From contig NZ_AP022614.1 in NCBI RefSeq assembly GCF_010730575.1, positions 930,001 to 994,000 of the forward strand: 64,000 nucleotides of DNA, in the 5' to 3' direction. The position numbers and the translations under genes were made by a program. How positions within the stretch are numbered: the stretch's first letter is position 1; every line of letters begins with the position of its first letter. Shown in pieces: positions 36,573-46,648 of the stretch. This DNA comes from Mycobacterium parmense. Its GTDB lineage: Bacteria; Actinomycetota; Actinomycetes; Mycobacteriales; Mycobacteriaceae. The notes beneath the pieces are model-generated. The model did no database searches. It had not been told where the DNA came from and saw nothing but the letters and a program-made list of their open reading frames with translations.

Positions 36573-36669
36573 TTTGTCCAGGCACAAATGAGATTTCCCA
36601 GTTGCGCGCGCAGCGAAGTGAGCGCGGCGCCTCGCGCGCTGGTGATGCAGTCGGACAGGGCAGGGAACG

Positions 36670-37602
36670 ATGAGCGGGCAGAATTCTCCGGAATGGGAAT
36701 CAGAGCACTCTGATTCCGCCGGCGAGTCGAGCCCCGAACCGGGTCCGGCCGACGAGTTGCAACCGCGCGACGAACTCGAACCGTTCGACGCCGACGATGC
36801 GCCGGCCGAATTGGCGGGCGCCGATCAAACGGGTCAGACGGACGCATATTCGCGGGCCTACTCGGCACCGGAATCCGAACACTTTATGAGCGGGCCGTAT
36901 GTGCCGGCCGATATGCGGCTCTACGACTACGACGGCTACGACGAATCGCCCGACGTCGCCGATGAACACCGCGCCCCGCGCTGGCCCTGGGTGGTCGGCG
37001 TCGCCGCCATCGTGGCCGCGATCGCGCTCGTCGTCTCGGTGTCGCTGCTGTTCGCGCGGACCGACACCACCAAGCTGGCGAACCCGGGGACGACGATCGC
37101 CCCGTCCACGCCGCCGATGCAGGACGAGATCACCACCACGAAACCGCCGCCCCCGCCTCCACCGCCGCCTACCACCGAGGCGCCGCCGCCGCCCCCGCCG
37201 GCGACGGAGACGCAGACCGTGACGGTGACGCCTTCTCCGCCGCCCCCGCCGCCCGCGCCGGCGCCGGCGCCCGCACCGCCGCCGGCCACCTCGACGGCGG
37301 CCGCGCCACCGACACCCACCACGCCGGCCGGACCGCGACAGGTCACCTACTCGGTGACCGGCACCAAAGCGCCGGGCGACATCATCTCGGTGACCTACGT
37401 CGACGCCTCCGGTCGCCGGCGCACGCAGCACAACGTGTACATCCCCTGGTCGATGACCGTAACCCCGATCTCGCAATCCGACGTCGGCTCGGTGGAGGCG
37501 TCCAGCCTCTTCCGGGTGAGCCGGCTGAATTGCTCGATCACGACAAGTGACGGAACAGTGCTTTCTTCGAACAGCAACGACGCACCCCAGACGAGCTGCT
37601 GA
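36670..37602 (+). CDS. mmpS3: MmpS3 family membrane protein with proline-rich linker
   Basis: A 310-residue protein. The first 100 residues are acidic and hydrophilic (cytoplasmic), followed by one membrane helix ([24 protein letters not shown]). Next is a long Pro/Thr/Ala-rich linker (about residues 155-220). The C-terminal MmpS domain ([41 protein letters not shown]) carries two late cysteines ([10 protein letters not shown] and QTSC). MmpS domains usually partner MmpL transporters, but no mmpL gene is adjacent. Instead it sits in the cytochrome oxidase arm, a position conserved in mycobacteria. Its stop overlaps the start of the next gene (TGATG). Confidence 0.94.
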   Translation: MSGQNSPEWESEHSDSAGESSPEPGPADELQPRDELEPFDADDAPAELAGADQTGQTDAYSRAYSAPESEHFMSGPYVPADMRLYDYDGYDESPDVADEHRAPRWPWVVGVAAIVAAIALVVSVSLLFARTDTTKLANPGTTIAPSTPPMQDEITTTKPPPPPPPPPTTEAPPPPPPATETQTVTVTPSPPPPPPAPAPAPAPPPATSTAAAPPTPTTPAGPRQVTYSVTGTKAPGDIISVTYVDASGRRRTQHNVYIPWSMTVTPISQSDVGSVEASSLFRVSRLNCSITTSDGTVLSSNSNDAPQTSC

Positions 37603-38246
37603 TGGTCAGCAGATACTCCGCGTACCGGCGGGGGCCGGACACCGTTCCGCCGGAAGTCGTCGACCGGATCCTGGTCGGGGCGTGCGCCGCCATCTGGCTG
37701 GTGCTGCTAGGCGTGAGCGTTGCCGCCGCCGTGGCGCTGGTGGACCTGGGCAGCGGCTTCCACAAGGCGGCGGGCGGCCAGCACACCACGTGGGTCCTCT
37801 ACGCCGTGATCATCGTCTCCGCGCTGATCATCGCCGGTGCCATCCCGGTGCTGGTGCGGGCCCGCCGGAGCGCGCAATACGAGCCGTCCGCCCGGGGGAT
37901 GACCGCGCCGGAACGCGCCACGGTCGGTTCGCCGGCGCGGGCCGGCTCGCCCGCCGGGCTCGGTACGAGCGAACGCCCATACCAGCCGGGAGAGCAGGCG
38001 GCGGCCCCGGCCGTCGAATGGTCGAGCGTCGAGGTGGACCGTATTTGGTTGCGCGGCACCGTGTTTCTCGCCGGCACCATGGGGACCGCGCTGATCGCGG
38101 TCGCGACGGCCACCTATCTGATGGCCGTCGGGCACGACGGCCCGGCGTGGGTCGGCTACGGCTTGGCCGGCGCCGTCACCGCGGCGATGCCGGTGCTGGA
38201 GTGGCTGCACGTTCGCCAGCTGCGCCGCGTGGTTGCCGAGCACTAG
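37602..38246 (+). CDS. DUF2561 family membrane protein (Rv2197c-like)
   Basis: A 214-residue protein with four predicted membrane helices, in two pairs: ILVGACAAIWLVLLGVSVAAAVALV with WVLYAVIIVSALIIAGAIPVLV, and VFLAGTMGTALIAVATATYLMAV with WVGYGLAGAVTAAMPVLEWLHV. A hydrophilic loop of about 80 residues lies between the pairs. The N-terminus ([22 protein letters not shown]) is typical of DUF2561. The function is unknown. It overlaps mmpS3 by one base and is therefore co-translated with it. It is the last gene of this arm; the decayed MarR gene lies directly after its stop. Confidence 0.9.
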   Translation: MVSRYSAYRRGPDTVPPEVVDRILVGACAAIWLVLLGVSVAAAVALVDLGSGFHKAAGGQHTTWVLYAVIIVSALIIAGAIPVLVRARRSAQYEPSARGMTAPERATVGSPARAGSPAGLGTSERPYQPGEQAAAPAVEWSSVEVDRIWLRGTVFLAGTMGTALIAVATATYLMAVGHDGPAWVGYGLAGAVTAAMPVLEWLHVRQLRRVVAEH

Positions 38247-38510
38247 CTATTGTCCGGACTCGGCGATGCGGGAGAACGGTGCTGCGGCGCGGGCGATTAC
38301 GGCCCGGTCCTCGGCGCTGAGGGCGCGTAGCTGTTCGTCGAGCCTGGCGTTGCGCTGCGCCTCGGCGGCGCCGGCAAGTTCGTCGCCTGCCTTGGTAGCG
38401 CTGAAGAGCACTTTCCGGCGGTCGTCCGGGTCGCGAGTGCGCACGGCGTAGCCCGCTGAGGTGAGACGGTTCACGCCGGGCGAGGAGGATTTCCGCCCCG
38501 CGAGGACGAC
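38247..38510 (-). pseudogene. Remnant of a MarR family regulator (3' part only)
   Basis: The minus-strand frame encodes the recognition helix and wing of a MarR protein and its C-terminal helix: VNRLTSAGYAVRTRDPDDRRKVLF, then KAGDELAGAAEAQRNARLDEQLRALSAEDRAVI. The N-terminal dimerisation helices and the first DNA-binding helix are missing. Upstream in the frame the sequence turns into non-MarR residues at about 38500. The stop lies 1 bp from the stop of the DUF2561 gene. The remnant fills most of the 355-bp gap between the two cytochrome arms. A GTG at 38474 could still start a 75-residue product, so residual expression cannot be excluded. Confidence 0.6.
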
Positions 38511-38561
38511 ATCCGCTTCGGCGACACGCTGTTCGTCAGCGGCACCCTCCACGCACTCTGA
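38502..38561 (+). pseudogene. Possible 3' fragment of another gene
   Basis: Directly beyond the MarR remnant the + strand reads DDIRFGDTLFVSGTLHAL and then a stop. It has the feel of the end of a real protein rather than a shadow frame. It is too short to assign and may be chance. Confidence 0.2.
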
Positions 38562-38601
38562 ATCGCGAAGGACCCGACGGCTGAAAACCGCCTGCCGGTG
38601 C

Positions 38602-40314
38602 TTAGTGCGAGCCGCCCTCGCCGTTGGAGCCGTTCGACCCGTTGGAGCCGTTCGAGCCGACGATGCTCTCCTGGTGCTCGCGCAGCGCGGTGAGCGCGCG
38701 TTGCTCGCCGGAGTGCGCCGCCTCGCGCAGCGCCGCGTCCTCCGACGCCGGATCGGCGAACAGGAAGCTGCCGCTGCCCGGCGAACCGGCCGAGCCGAGC
38801 TTGTTCATCCGCTTGGGCAGAGCCGTTCCCTGGTACTCGAGCGGCAGGGGGTGGCCGTGGTCGTCGACCGGGCCGAGCGGCTGATGCAGCTCGACGTAGG
38901 CACCGTGCGGCAGCCGCTTGATGATGCCGGTCTCGATGCCATGCGCGAGCACCTCGCGGTCGCTGCGCTGCAGCGCGACGCACCACCGGTAGGCGATGAA
39001 GTAGACGACCGGGGGCAGGATGACCATGCCGATTCGGCCGATCCACGTGGTCGCGTTCAGCGAGATGTCGAACTTGTACGCGATGATGTCGTTCATCGCC
39101 GCGAGGGTCAGCAGCATGTAGAACGAGATCGCCATCGCGCCCAGCGATGTCCGCACCGGGGCGTCGCGCGGCCGCTGCAGCAGGTTGTGGTGCGCATGGT
39201 CACCGCTGAACCGCTTCTCCAGGAAGGGGTAGACGACCAGCAGCCCGAAGATCAGGCCCATGATGAGCGCCACCCAGACCGGGGCGGGCACCGTGTGGTG
39301 GAAGAAGTAGAACTCCCATGGCGGCCAGATGCGCGCCAGGCCCTCGGTCCACATCATGTAGAAGTCGGGCTGCGAGCCGGCCGAGACGTGGGATGGCTTG
39401 TAGGGGCCCAGGTTCCAGATCGGGTTGATCTGCAGCAGGCCGCCCATCAGGCCCAGCACGCCGACGATCGCGGCGAAGAACGCGCCGGACTTGACGGCGA
39501 ACACCGGCATGACGCGCACGCCGACCACGTTGTGCTCGGTGCGGCCCGGCCCGGGGAACTGGGTGTGCTTCTGGAACCAGACCATCGCCAGGTGCAGCCC
39601 GATCAGCGCCAGGATGATCCCCGGAATCAGCAGGATGTGCAGGGCGTACATGCGGGGGATGATGTAGCCCGCGGTCGCGCACTCGTTGCCCACGCCGCCA
39701 CAGGGGAAGTCCCCGCCGAACAGCGCCCAGTGCAGCCACGTGCCGATCACCGGCATGCCCAGCGTGATCGACGAGAGCGCGGCGCGCAGCCCGATGCCGG
39801 ACAGCAGGTCGTCGGGCAGCGAGTAGCCGAAGTAGCCCTCGAACATGGCCAGGATCAGCAGCAGCGACCCGATCACCCAGTTGGCCTCACGCGGGCGCCG
39901 GAACGCGCCGGTGAAGAAGATGCGCGCCATGTGCACCATGATCGACGCCGCGAAAAGCAGTGCGGCCCAGTGGTGGACCTGGCGGACGAACAGGCCGCCG
40001 CGCACCTCGAACGAGATGTCGAGCGTGGAGGCGAAGGCCTTGGACATGTCGACGCCGCGCAGCGGCTGGTATGCGCCGTTGTAGGTGACCTCGGCCATGG
40101 ACGGATCGAAGAACAGCGTCAGGTACACGCCGGTGAGCAGGAGCACGATGAAGCTGTACATCGCGATCTCGCCCAGCAGGAACGACCAGTGGGTCGGGAA
40201 CACCTTGTTCAGCTGTCTGCGAACCGCCGCCGAGGGGTGATAGCGCGTGTCGATGTCCTCGCCCTGGCGGGCGAGGACATCACCGATCTTCGGGGGACTC
40301 AGTTTGGGACTCAT
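38602..40314 (-). CDS. qcrB: Cytochrome bc1-type (bcc) complex, cytochrome b subunit
   Basis: Holds the two b haems and the quinol sites of the bcc complex. Predicted 570 residues, a little longer than the roughly 550 of M. tuberculosis. It has the eight-helix core with [94 protein letters not shown] and [11 protein letters not shown]. The C-terminal 120 residues are a cytoplasmic tail ending in Ser-Asn-Gly repeats. It is the target of imidazopyridine drugs such as Q203. The ATG overlaps the qcrA stop (ATGA). It is the last gene of ctaE-qcrC-qcrA-qcrB. Confidence 0.98.
   Translation of the reverse strand: MSPKLSPPKIGDVLARQGEDIDTRYHPSAAVRRQLNKVFPTHWSFLLGEIAMYSFIVLLLTGVYLTLFFDPSMAEVTYNGAYQPLRGVDMSKAFASTLDISFEVRGGLFVRQVHHWAALLFAASIMVHMARIFFTGAFRRPREANWVIGSLLLILAMFEGYFGYSLPDDLLSGIGLRAALSSITLGMPVIGTWLHWALFGGDFPCGGVGNECATAGYIIPRMYALHILLIPGIILALIGLHLAMVWFQKHTQFPGPGRTEHNVVGVRVMPVFAVKSGAFFAAIVGVLGLMGGLLQINPIWNLGPYKPSHVSAGSQPDFYMMWTEGLARIWPPWEFYFFHHTVPAPVWVALIMGLIFGLLVVYPFLEKRFSGDHAHHNLLQRPRDAPVRTSLGAMAISFYMLLTLAAMNDIIAYKFDISLNATTWIGRIGMVILPPVVYFIAYRWCVALQRSDREVLAHGIETGIIKRLPHGAYVELHQPLGPVDDHGHPLPLEYQGTALPKRMNKLGSAGSPGSGSFLFADPASEDAALREAAHSGEQRALTALREHQESIVGSNGSNGSNGSNGEGGSH
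38621..38656. repeat. Four 9-bp units encoding Ser-Asn-Gly repeats at the QcrB C-terminus
   Basis: CCGTTGGAG and CCGTTCGAC/CCGTTCGAG alternate, so the true period is 18 bp repeated twice. On the qcrB strand this encodes (Ser-Asn-Gly)n just before the stop. It is a likely site of length variation. Confidence 0.85.
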
Positions 40315-41513
40315 GTCGTCGTCCTCTCCCAGAATGCCGGTCCGACGGGTTCGATGAAGTCACCGTTGGCAACCAGATACCCGTTGGTGTCGATTGTGAT
40401 CGGCAGTTGCGCCAGCGCGCGCGCCGCCGGACCGAAGATCGGCTTGGCGAAGTGCAGTGCGTCGAACTGCGACTGGTGGCAGGGGCACAAGATCCGGTAG
40501 GTCTGCTGCTCGTACAGCGACGCCGGGCAACCCAGGTGCGAGCAGACCTTCGTGTAGGCGAACAGTTCGCCGAAGTTGAAGCTCTCCTGGCCCTGCCGCT
40601 TGACCACCCGCGACATGTCGGTGGGCCGGACCCGGATGAGCATCACGGGGTTGCGGACGCCCTGGTTGATCTGGCGGAGCTTCTCCTGCGACTCCGGGGT
40701 GGTGCCGTCGCCGTCGGACTCGCGCCACGGGAACACGGTCTCCATGCCGCCGGCGTCGAGGTCCTCGGGCCGCATCTTGATGAACGGCGCCTCGCTGGTG
40801 CTGCCGGTGGCACGCGCCAGGAAGATGGTCTCGCCCTTGTAGGTCGGTGTCCAGCCGGACGTCCACAGCACGGCCTTCTTGCCGTCGGCGGTTTGCACCA
40901 CCGGCTTCCACGGGTTCTTGATCAGGCCGCCGGCGAACGCGACCAGGGTGGACAGGCCGAACGCGCCCAGGCCCATGCCCAGCGACAGCCCGATCAGCTT
41001 GCGCCGCCCGACCGTCGAGCCCTGGTAGGCGTCGGCGAGGTTGGCCACCACGGTCTTGCGGTCGACCTCGCGGGAGGCGCCGTCGTGGCGGTCCTGGATC
41101 GAGATCTCTTCGGGGATAAAGCGTTTCTGGAACAGGATGGTGCCGATCGCGATGCACAGGATGGACATCCCGAACGTCAGGCCGTACAGCGGGGTGGTCA
41201 GCGTGTAGAGCAGGCTGCCGGGGGCGTCCTTCGGCTTGTACTCCCAGGGCCAGAACAAGAAGATCAGCAGCAGCGCGAGCCCGAAGAAACCGCCGAGCAT
41301 CAGCCAGCGGGCGACGGAGCGCTCGGCGCGCTTCTCGGCCTTGGTGCCCTCGACCGGCCAGCGCGGCTCTTTGTAGACGGTCTCGACGCCGTCGATCTTG
41401 CCGCCCAGCTCCACCAGTTCCTGCTGCGACATCGCGGCCAGCGCGGCGTCGCTGGGCTCGTGGGGCGCCCCGGGTCCGCCCTTGTCGGTGTCAGAGCCGT
41501 GAACGTCGGTCAT
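40311..41513 (-). CDS. qcrA: Rieske iron-sulfur subunit of the bcc complex
   Basis: Passes electrons from quinol to cytochrome cc. The 400 residues start with a hydrophilic part and then three membrane helices ([47 protein letters not shown], and [25 protein letters not shown]). Three helices are the actinobacterial pattern. The Rieske domain has both cluster motifs, CSHLGCPAS and CPCHQSQF, with two Cys and two His ligands. The ATG (MTDVHGSD) overlaps the qcrC stop by 4 bp. Upstream in-frame residues belong to qcrC. No ribosome site is needed given the coupling. Confidence 0.98.
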   Translation of the reverse strand: MTDVHGSDTDKGGPGAPHEPSDAALAAMSQQELVELGGKIDGVETVYKEPRWPVEGTKAEKRAERSVARWLMLGGFFGLALLLIFLFWPWEYKPKDAPGSLLYTLTTPLYGLTFGMSILCIAIGTILFQKRFIPEEISIQDRHDGASREVDRKTVVANLADAYQGSTVGRRKLIGLSLGMGLGAFGLSTLVAFAGGLIKNPWKPVVQTADGKKAVLWTSGWTPTYKGETIFLARATGSTSEAPFIKMRPEDLDAGGMETVFPWRESDGDGTTPESQEKLRQINQGVRNPVMLIRVRPTDMSRVVKRQGQESFNFGELFAYTKVCSHLGCPASLYEQQTYRILCPCHQSQFDALHFAKPIFGPAARALAQLPITIDTNGYLVANGDFIEPVGPAFWERTTT

Positions 41514-42388
41514 TGTGCTCGTGCCCCAATCCACAGTGCCAGGCCGATGGCGGCCACCATGCCGATGATCCAGGCGGCCATGCCCTCGGGTGCGGGTCCG
41601 AATCCACCAAGGCCGTAGCCGCCGGGCTGGCGCTCCTCGGTCACGGACTTGATGTAGCCGATGATGTCCTTCTTGGAGTCGAAGGACAGCTGACTGTCGG
41701 CGAACTTCGGCATGTTCTCCGGGCCGGTCCGCATGGCGGCGAGGATCTGCTGCTCGTTGGCCTCGCCCAGGTCCGGTGCGTACTTGCCCGACGAGAGCGC
41801 GCCGCCCTTGCCGGTGAAGTTGTGGCACGACGAGCAGTTGAGCCGGAACAGGTCACCGCCGCGGCCGATGTCGCTGCCACGCAGGGATTGCATGGCCAGG
41901 CTGCCGTCCGGGTTGCGCACCACCGTGGGCCCGCCGCCGTTGGCCTGCACGTAGGCGCCGATGGCGTCGATCTGCGACTGGTCGAAGATCGGCTCCTTGC
42001 GCGGGGCCTGCGCCGCGTCGGCCATGACCGGCATCCGGCCGGTGGAGACCTGGAAGTAGACGGCCTCCTCGCCGACGCCGATGAGGCTCGGGCCGTGGTC
42101 CGGCACGCCCTGCAGGTTGGCGCCGTGGCACGACACGCAGGAGGTGTCGAACAACTGCTTGCCGGTGCGCAGCAACGCCGACGACGACTCGTCGGCGACC
42201 GCCACCTGCGGGCGCGGGGTCAGCACGGCGGCCAGGCCGCCGGCGACGGTCAGCGCGATCAGCAGCAGCAGGCCGCCTGACAGGCGCCGGCGAAGCCGCC
42301 GGCGGGCGCGGTCGTTGCGCTGACTCGGCCGCTTGGTGCGACCGGATCGGGTGGACCCCAGTTTCTTCAACCGAGCACTCCTGTTCAT
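41510..42388 (-). CDS. qcrC: Dihaem cytochrome cc subunit of the bcc complex
   Basis: A 292-residue membrane-anchored dihaem c-type cytochrome that replaces soluble cytochrome c in actinobacteria. A basic N-terminus is followed by a signal-anchor helix ([21 protein letters not shown]). Two c-type haem motifs follow: CVSCH (about residue 85) and CSSCH (about 180). Axial methionines are likely in GRMPVM and ENMPKF. The C-terminal helix is [19 protein letters not shown]. It lies between ctaE and qcrA, with a 21-bp gap to ctaE and a 4-bp overlap with qcrA. Confidence 0.98.
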   Translation of the reverse strand: MNRSARLKKLGSTRSGRTKRPSQRNDRARRRLRRRLSGGLLLLIALTVAGGLAAVLTPRPQVAVADESSSALLRTGKQLFDTSCVSCHGANLQGVPDHGPSLIGVGEEAVYFQVSTGRMPVMADAAQAPRKEPIFDQSQIDAIGAYVQANGGGPTVVRNPDGSLAMQSLRGSDIGRGGDLFRLNCSSCHNFTGKGGALSSGKYAPDLGEANEQQILAAMRTGPENMPKFADSQLSFDSKKDIIGYIKSVTEERQPGGYGLGGFGPAPEGMAAWIIGMVAAIGLALWIGARAQ

Positions 42389-42409
42389 TCCTGTGTGAAG
42401 ACGCCGGCC

Positions 42410-43021
42410 TTAACGGATGAAATAGATCACGGTGAACAGCGCGATCCAGACGATGTCGACGAAATGCCAGTAGTACGACACGACGATGCTGGCCGTGGCC
42501 TGCGCCGGCGTGAACTTGCTCATCGCGGTGCGGACCAGCAGGAAGATGAAGGCGATCAACCCGCCGGTGACGTGCAGGCCGTGGAAGCCGGTCGCGAGGT
42601 AGAAGACGCTGCCGTAGGCGCTGCCGTGAATGGTCGTGCCGTGCGTGGCCAGATGGTAGTACTCGTAACCCTGCCCGCAGACGAAGAACAGCCCCATCAG
42701 GAACGTGACCACGTACCAGCGGCGCAGGCCGAAGACGTCGCCGCGCTCGGCGGCGAACACCCCCATCTGGCAGGTGAACGACGACGCGATCAACACCAGC
42801 GTCACCGGAACCGCCTGATAGAGGTTCAGCTCGGTGGGCGGCGGCGGCCACTTCCCGCCCGATTGGGCGCGGGCGGTGAAGTACATCGCGAACAGCCCGG
42901 CAAAGAACATCAGCTCGCTGGAAAGCCACACTATGGTGCCGACACTGACCATGTTCGGCCGGTTCAGCGAATGAACGCGCGACGTAATTGCAGTACCTGA
43001 AGTCCCGGCAGCGCTGGTCAC
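42410..43021 (-). CDS. ctaE: Cytochrome c oxidase (aa3) subunit III
   Basis: A 203-residue membrane protein, the M. tuberculosis length. Five helices are evident, with [86 protein letters not shown] and [21 protein letters not shown]. The GFHGLHV and [10 protein letters not shown] motifs are diagnostic of subunit III. The start is GTG at 43021 (VTSAAGTSG). It is the first gene of the ctaE-qcrCAB operon and lies 139 bp from trpD on the other strand, in a gap with no other feature that I can see. Confidence 0.98.
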   Translation of the reverse strand: MTSAAGTSGTAITSRVHSLNRPNMVSVGTIVWLSSELMFFAGLFAMYFTARAQSGGKWPPPPTELNLYQAVPVTLVLIASSFTCQMGVFAAERGDVFGLRRWYVVTFLMGLFFVCGQGYEYYHLATHGTTIHGSAYGSVFYLATGFHGLHVTGGLIAFIFLLVRTAMSKFTPAQATASIVVSYYWHFVDIVWIALFTVIYFIR

Positions 43022-43160
43022 ATCCGCAAGTATGACGCTTTGTAGTTGTCGAACTCCACCCGGGGCGGCATTTGATCTTGTCCGTGTTGTGATTCGGTCG
43101 ACGCCGGCGGTCGCCCGGCGACGGTTGGGGCGGGTGTGACGGCCGTGGGACCATCGGCGC

Positions 43161-44249
43161 GTGGGCACGCAACCTGAGACCACCGCTGTGGGCGACCCCG
43201 CCGGGGCGGCCCCGTCGTGGCGGGCGGTCCTGTCCCGGCTGACGGCCGGTGAGGATCTCGCGCGCGGCCAGGCCGGCTGGGCGATGGATCAGATCATGGC
43301 CGGCGCCGCGAAGCCGGCCCAGATCGCGGCCTTCGCGGTGGCGATGACCATGAAGGTGCCGACCGCGGCCGAGGTCAGCGAGCTGGCCGACGTGATGCTG
43401 AGTCACGCGCTGGCGCTGCCGGCGGCGGTCCGCGACGATGCGGTGGACATCGTCGGTACCGGGGGCGACGGCGTCAACACCGTCAACCTGTCCACGATGG
43501 CGGCCATCGTGGTGGCCGCCGCGGGCGTGCCGGTGGTCAAGCACGGTAACCGGGCGTCGTCGTCGCTGTCCGGCGGTGCCGACACGCTCGAGGCCCTGGG
43601 CGTGCGGATCGACCTGGGCCCCGAGCAGGTCGCGCGCAGCCTCACCGAGCTTGGCATCGGGTTCTGCTTCGCGCCGCTTTTCCACCCGTCCTACCGGCAC
43701 ACGGCCGAGGTGCGCCGCGAGATCGGCGTGCCGACGGTGTTCAATCTCCTTGGGCCGCTGACGAATCCGGCGCGGCCGCGCGCGGGCCTCATCGGTTGTG
43801 CGTTCGCCGGGTTGGCCGAGGTGATGGCCGGGGTGTTCGCCGCGCGCAAATCCAGCGTGCTGGTGGTCCACGGCGACGACGGGCTCGACGAGCTGACGAC
43901 GACCACCACCAGCACGATCTGGCGGGTGCAGGCCGGGACCGTGGACAGGCTGACGTTCGATCCCGCCGGGTTCGGTTTCGCCCGAGCCGATCTCGCCGAG
44001 CTGGTGGGCGGCGACGCGCAGTTCAACGCCGCGGAGGTCCACGCGGTGCTGGGCGGCGCCAGGGGGCCGGTGCGCGACGCGGTCGTGCTCAACGCGGCCG
44101 GGGCGATCGTCGCGCACGCCGGCCTATCCAGCCGCGCTGAATGGTTGCCGGCGTGGGAGGACGGGCTGCGGCGGGCCGCCGCGGCCATCGACTGCGGCGC
44201 GGCCGAACAGCTGCTCGCGCGATGGGTGCGGTTCAGCCGGCAAGTCTGA
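43161..44249 (+). CDS. trpD: Anthranilate phosphoribosyltransferase
   Basis: Second step of tryptophan biosynthesis: joins anthranilate and PRPP. The 362 residues contain the PRPP-binding [81 protein letters not shown] and the metal-binding DGLDEL. The start is GTG. It is not in a trp operon here; that separation is also the case in M. tuberculosis. Its 3' 126 bp overlap the 3' end of the convergent exonuclease gene. Confidence 0.97.
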   Translation: MGTQPETTAVGDPAGAAPSWRAVLSRLTAGEDLARGQAGWAMDQIMAGAAKPAQIAAFAVAMTMKVPTAAEVSELADVMLSHALALPAAVRDDAVDIVGTGGDGVNTVNLSTMAAIVVAAAGVPVVKHGNRASSSLSGGADTLEALGVRIDLGPEQVARSLTELGIGFCFAPLFHPSYRHTAEVRREIGVPTVFNLLGPLTNPARPRAGLIGCAFAGLAEVMAGVFAARKSSVLVVHGDDGLDELTTTTTSTIWRVQAGTVDRLTFDPAGFGFARADLAELVGGDAQFNAAEVHAVLGGARGPVRDAVVLNAAGAIVAHAGLSSRAEWLPAWEDGLRRAAAAIDCGAAEQLLARWVRFSRQV

Positions 44250-46022
44250 GTCGGGCGGCGCTGCCACCTGTTGCGAGGCCAGCCGCGCCGAGCGCGCCAG
44301 CGCGGCCCAGGCCGCCCACGGACCGGCCGAGCGCAGCGGCGACGCCCAGCCCGCGGCGTCGCCGGTGCCCTCGACACGCACGATGCGCACCCCCGGGTTG
44401 GTCAGCCACCGGGCGATCAGGGCGGTCTCTTCGACCAGCGCTCCACCCAGCGGGGCCGGCGTCGGCAGGATGGCCTGCGCGCCGGCGCGCAAGGCGTCGA
44501 CCACCGGCAACGGCGGCACCCCACGTTCGGCTGTTCCGGCCGCGGCGAGCTGACCGTGCCGGATGACGGCGAGGTGGTAGCCGCCGGCGCCGTCCGGGGC
44601 GGCGGCGACCAGCTCGGGAAGGGCGGCCAGCGCGCGCAGCCGCTGGCCGCGCCACAGGGTCTCGACGGCGACCGCGGTCCGGTCGCGCAGCCGGGCGGCG
44701 CTTTCGAAGAGCCGCCGTTGCGCCAGCGCACCGACCTCGTCGACGGCGCCGGCCAGGGCGCCGTTGTCCAGCCCGTCGATCAGCGAAGCGCAGCGCGCGA
44801 CGGCCGCCGCGTACTGGGTGGCCGCCGCGTCCCGGGCGGCGGGGCAGGGTGCGACCTCGAGTCGGGGGCAGGCCGGTCCGTGCAGGGCGGAACGTCCCAG
44901 CCGCGTCGTGCAGGTGCGCAGCCCGGTGAACCGCGCCAGCAGGTCCGCGGTGTCGGCCGCGTCGGCGCGGGAGCGGAACGGGCCGACGGCGCGGTCGTGC
45001 CGGGGCGCGCGCACCACCGCGAGGCGCGGGAACGCCTCGTCGCTGAGCACCACCCACCACCAGCGCTGCGGAAACCGTGACCGGCGGTTGTAGGGCGGCG
45101 CATGGGCGGCCAGCATCCGCAGCTCGCGCACCCCGGCCTCCAGCGCGTGCGCGCACTCCACGTGGTCGACGGCGCCGGCCAGCGCGACCATCTCTTTCAT
45201 CCGGCCGCGCGGATCGGCGCCGGTGAAGTACTGACCGACACGACGGCGCAGGTCGACGGCGGTGCCGACGTAGAGCACCTCGCCCGCCGGCCCGCGGAAC
45301 AGGTAGATCCCCGGCCGGTGCGGCAGGCCGTCGGCGAGCACCCGCTTGCGCCGCTGGGCCGGCGTCACGCGGGGCAGGTAGGCGCGCAGGTCGGCGTAGG
45401 TGTGCACGCCCTGGTTGCCGACGCGCTCGATGAGCGCGTGCAGCACCTCGACGGTGGCGCGGGCGTCGTCGAGGGCGCGGTGGGTGGGCCGGGACGCGAC
45501 GGAGAACAGCCGCGCCAGGGCGGCCAGCCGCACGCTCGGGGCTTCCTCCCGGGTCAGCACGCGGCGGGCCAGCCGGACCGTGCACAGCACCTGCGGCCGC
45601 GGCCAGGCGATGTCGCACTGTTCGGCCGCCGCGCGCAGGAACCCCATGTCGAACCCGGCGTTGTGGGCGACGAACACCGCCGGACCGGCGAACTCGAGGA
45701 ACATCGGCAGGACCGCGTCGATGGTCGGGGCGTCGCACACCATCGCGCTGGTGATGCCGGTGAGCGAGACGATCTGCGGCGGGATGCTGCGCTGCGGGTC
45801 GACCAGGGTGGCGAACTCGCCGAGCACCACCCCGCCGCGGACCTTGACGGCCCCGATCTCGGTGATGGCGTCGGGGGTGGCCCCGTCGGTGGCCCGGGTG
45901 CGCCCGCCGGTGGTCTCCAGGTCCACCACGACGAACGTCGTGTCGCGCAGCGAGACCTCGTCGGCGCCGAACCGCGGCTCCAGGTCGGCGAAACTCAGCT
46001 GAGCAGCGCCACTTGCACCCAT
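44124..46022 (-). CDS. DnaQ-like 3'-5' exonuclease fused to a GIY-YIG (UvrC-type) domain (Rv2191-like)
   Basis: A 632-residue protein. Residues about 25-200 form a DEDDh exonuclease: [27 protein letters not shown] and [18 protein letters not shown] supply the acidic residues and the histidine. Residues about 225-310 form a GIY-YIG nuclease domain ([31 protein letters not shown]), as in UvrC. The rest resembles the UvrC middle region ([16 protein letters not shown]) and is otherwise unassigned. The fusion is known in actinobacteria but its substrate is not settled; DNA repair is the natural guess. The ATG is [18 protein letters not shown]. The last 42 codons overlap trpD antisense. Confidence 0.92.
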   Translation of the reverse strand: MGASGAAQLSFADLEPRFGADEVSLRDTTFVVVDLETTGGRTRATDGATPDAITEIGAVKVRGGVVLGEFATLVDPQRSIPPQIVSLTGITSAMVCDAPTIDAVLPMFLEFAGPAVFVAHNAGFDMGFLRAAAEQCDIAWPRPQVLCTVRLARRVLTREEAPSVRLAALARLFSVASRPTHRALDDARATVEVLHALIERVGNQGVHTYADLRAYLPRVTPAQRRKRVLADGLPHRPGIYLFRGPAGEVLYVGTAVDLRRRVGQYFTGADPRGRMKEMVALAGAVDHVECAHALEAGVRELRMLAAHAPPYNRRSRFPQRWWWVVLSDEAFPRLAVVRAPRHDRAVGPFRSRADAADTADLLARFTGLRTCTTRLGRSALHGPACPRLEVAPCPAARDAAATQYAAAVARCASLIDGLDNGALAGAVDEVGALAQRRLFESAARLRDRTAVAVETLWRGQRLRALAALPELVAAAPDGAGGYHLAVIRHGQLAAAGTAERGVPPLPVVDALRAGAQAILPTPAPLGGALVEETALIARWLTNPGVRIVRVEGTGDAAGWASPLRSAGPWAAWAALARSARLASQQVAAPPDSDLPAEPHPSREQLFGRAAVDGRGGPPQPVLPRRQPFSAAG

Positions 46023-46176
46023 GGCAGGCGACGTTAGGCACCCCCACCGACACCCGCGGTGTTCCCACGCCGGGCCCGGTCGACGGATTTGGGTGCGGGG
46101 GTTGTCGGTGGCGGCGGTTAGCGTGCGGGGCAGTCCGGCGTGAACGTCGGAGACGTGACCGAGAGGACCGAGCGCG

Positions 46177-46431
46177 ATGGCACACAGCAACGGAGACGAC
46201 AGCACCGGCACCGCCGGGCCGGGGGGCGGTGCGCCGGTGGTGATCGACTGCGACGAATGCGCGGTGCGGGGGCCCGGCTGCCGCGACTGTGTGGTCAGCG
46301 TCCTGCTCGGGGTCCCCGAGACGTTGTTGCAGGACGAACGTGCCGCTTTGGAGGTGCTTGCCGAAGTCGGGCTGGCGCCGCGCCTCCAGTTGGTGCCGAT
46401 TCGTCACCATCGCGACTCGGGGGTCGCTTGA
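46177..46431 (+). CDS. Small protein with a four-cysteine motif
   Basis: An 84-residue protein with the motif [16 protein letters not shown], i.e. Cys-x2-Cys-x6-Cys-x2-Cys, suited to binding zinc or an Fe-S cluster. The N-terminus is Gly/Ser/Asp-rich. The C-terminal half is helical ([24 protein letters not shown]). The ATG at 46177 fits well. I recall similar small proteins next to Rv2191 homologues in other mycobacteria. The function is unknown. It is divergent from the exonuclease gene (154 bp) and upstream of the NlpC/P60 gene. Confidence 0.75.
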   Translation: MAHSNGDDSTGTAGPGGGAPVVIDCDECAVRGPGCRDCVVSVLLGVPETLLQDERAALEVLAEVGLAPRLQLVPIRHHRDSGVA

Positions 46432-46517
46432 AATCATTGCGTCGCAACGGTATTAATGCATGGGTCCAGCGAGCGCGAGGTGCTGGGCCACCTCAGCGTG
46501 GAGGCGGCCTCTCACAT

Positions 46518-46545
46518 AGAAATGACAGAAATCTTTCTAATTTCT
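46518..46545. promoter_or_regulatory. AT-rich nested inverted repeat upstream of the NlpC/P60 gene
   Basis: The outer arms AGAAAT and ATTTCT enclose inner arms AGAAA and TTTCT around a TC centre. The segment is strikingly AT-rich for this genome and lies about 105-130 bp before the hydrolase start. A regulator site or a structured leader are both possible. Confidence 0.4.
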
Positions 46546-46607
46546 TAAGCGTCCGCTTTGGACAAACGTCGATATGCTTTCGTAACCTGTTTGAGACCTA
46601 AACCAGC

Positions 46608-46626
46608 TCGACGGCTTTTCCGTCGA
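46608..46626 (+). promoter_or_regulatory. Leader hairpin just before the NlpC/P60 start
   Basis: TCGACGG and CCGTCGA form a perfect 7-bp stem with a CTTTT loop. It ends 10 bp before the ribosome site (AAGGA) of the next gene and could influence translation or termination. It does not match the c-di-AMP (ydaO) riboswitch consensus that I remember for related genes. Confidence 0.35.
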
Positions 46627-46648
46627 TGGCCGTTTAAGGATGCAAATC

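Noticed and set aside
40407..41618. A 403-residue frame opposite qcrA/qcrC
   Set aside because: It is antisense to strongly conserved cytochrome genes and has no family motif.
46432..46639. c-di-AMP (ydaO) riboswitch upstream of the NlpC/P60 gene
   Set aside because: The leader has hairpins, but I cannot find the conserved aptamer segments. A covariance-model search would be needed to decide.
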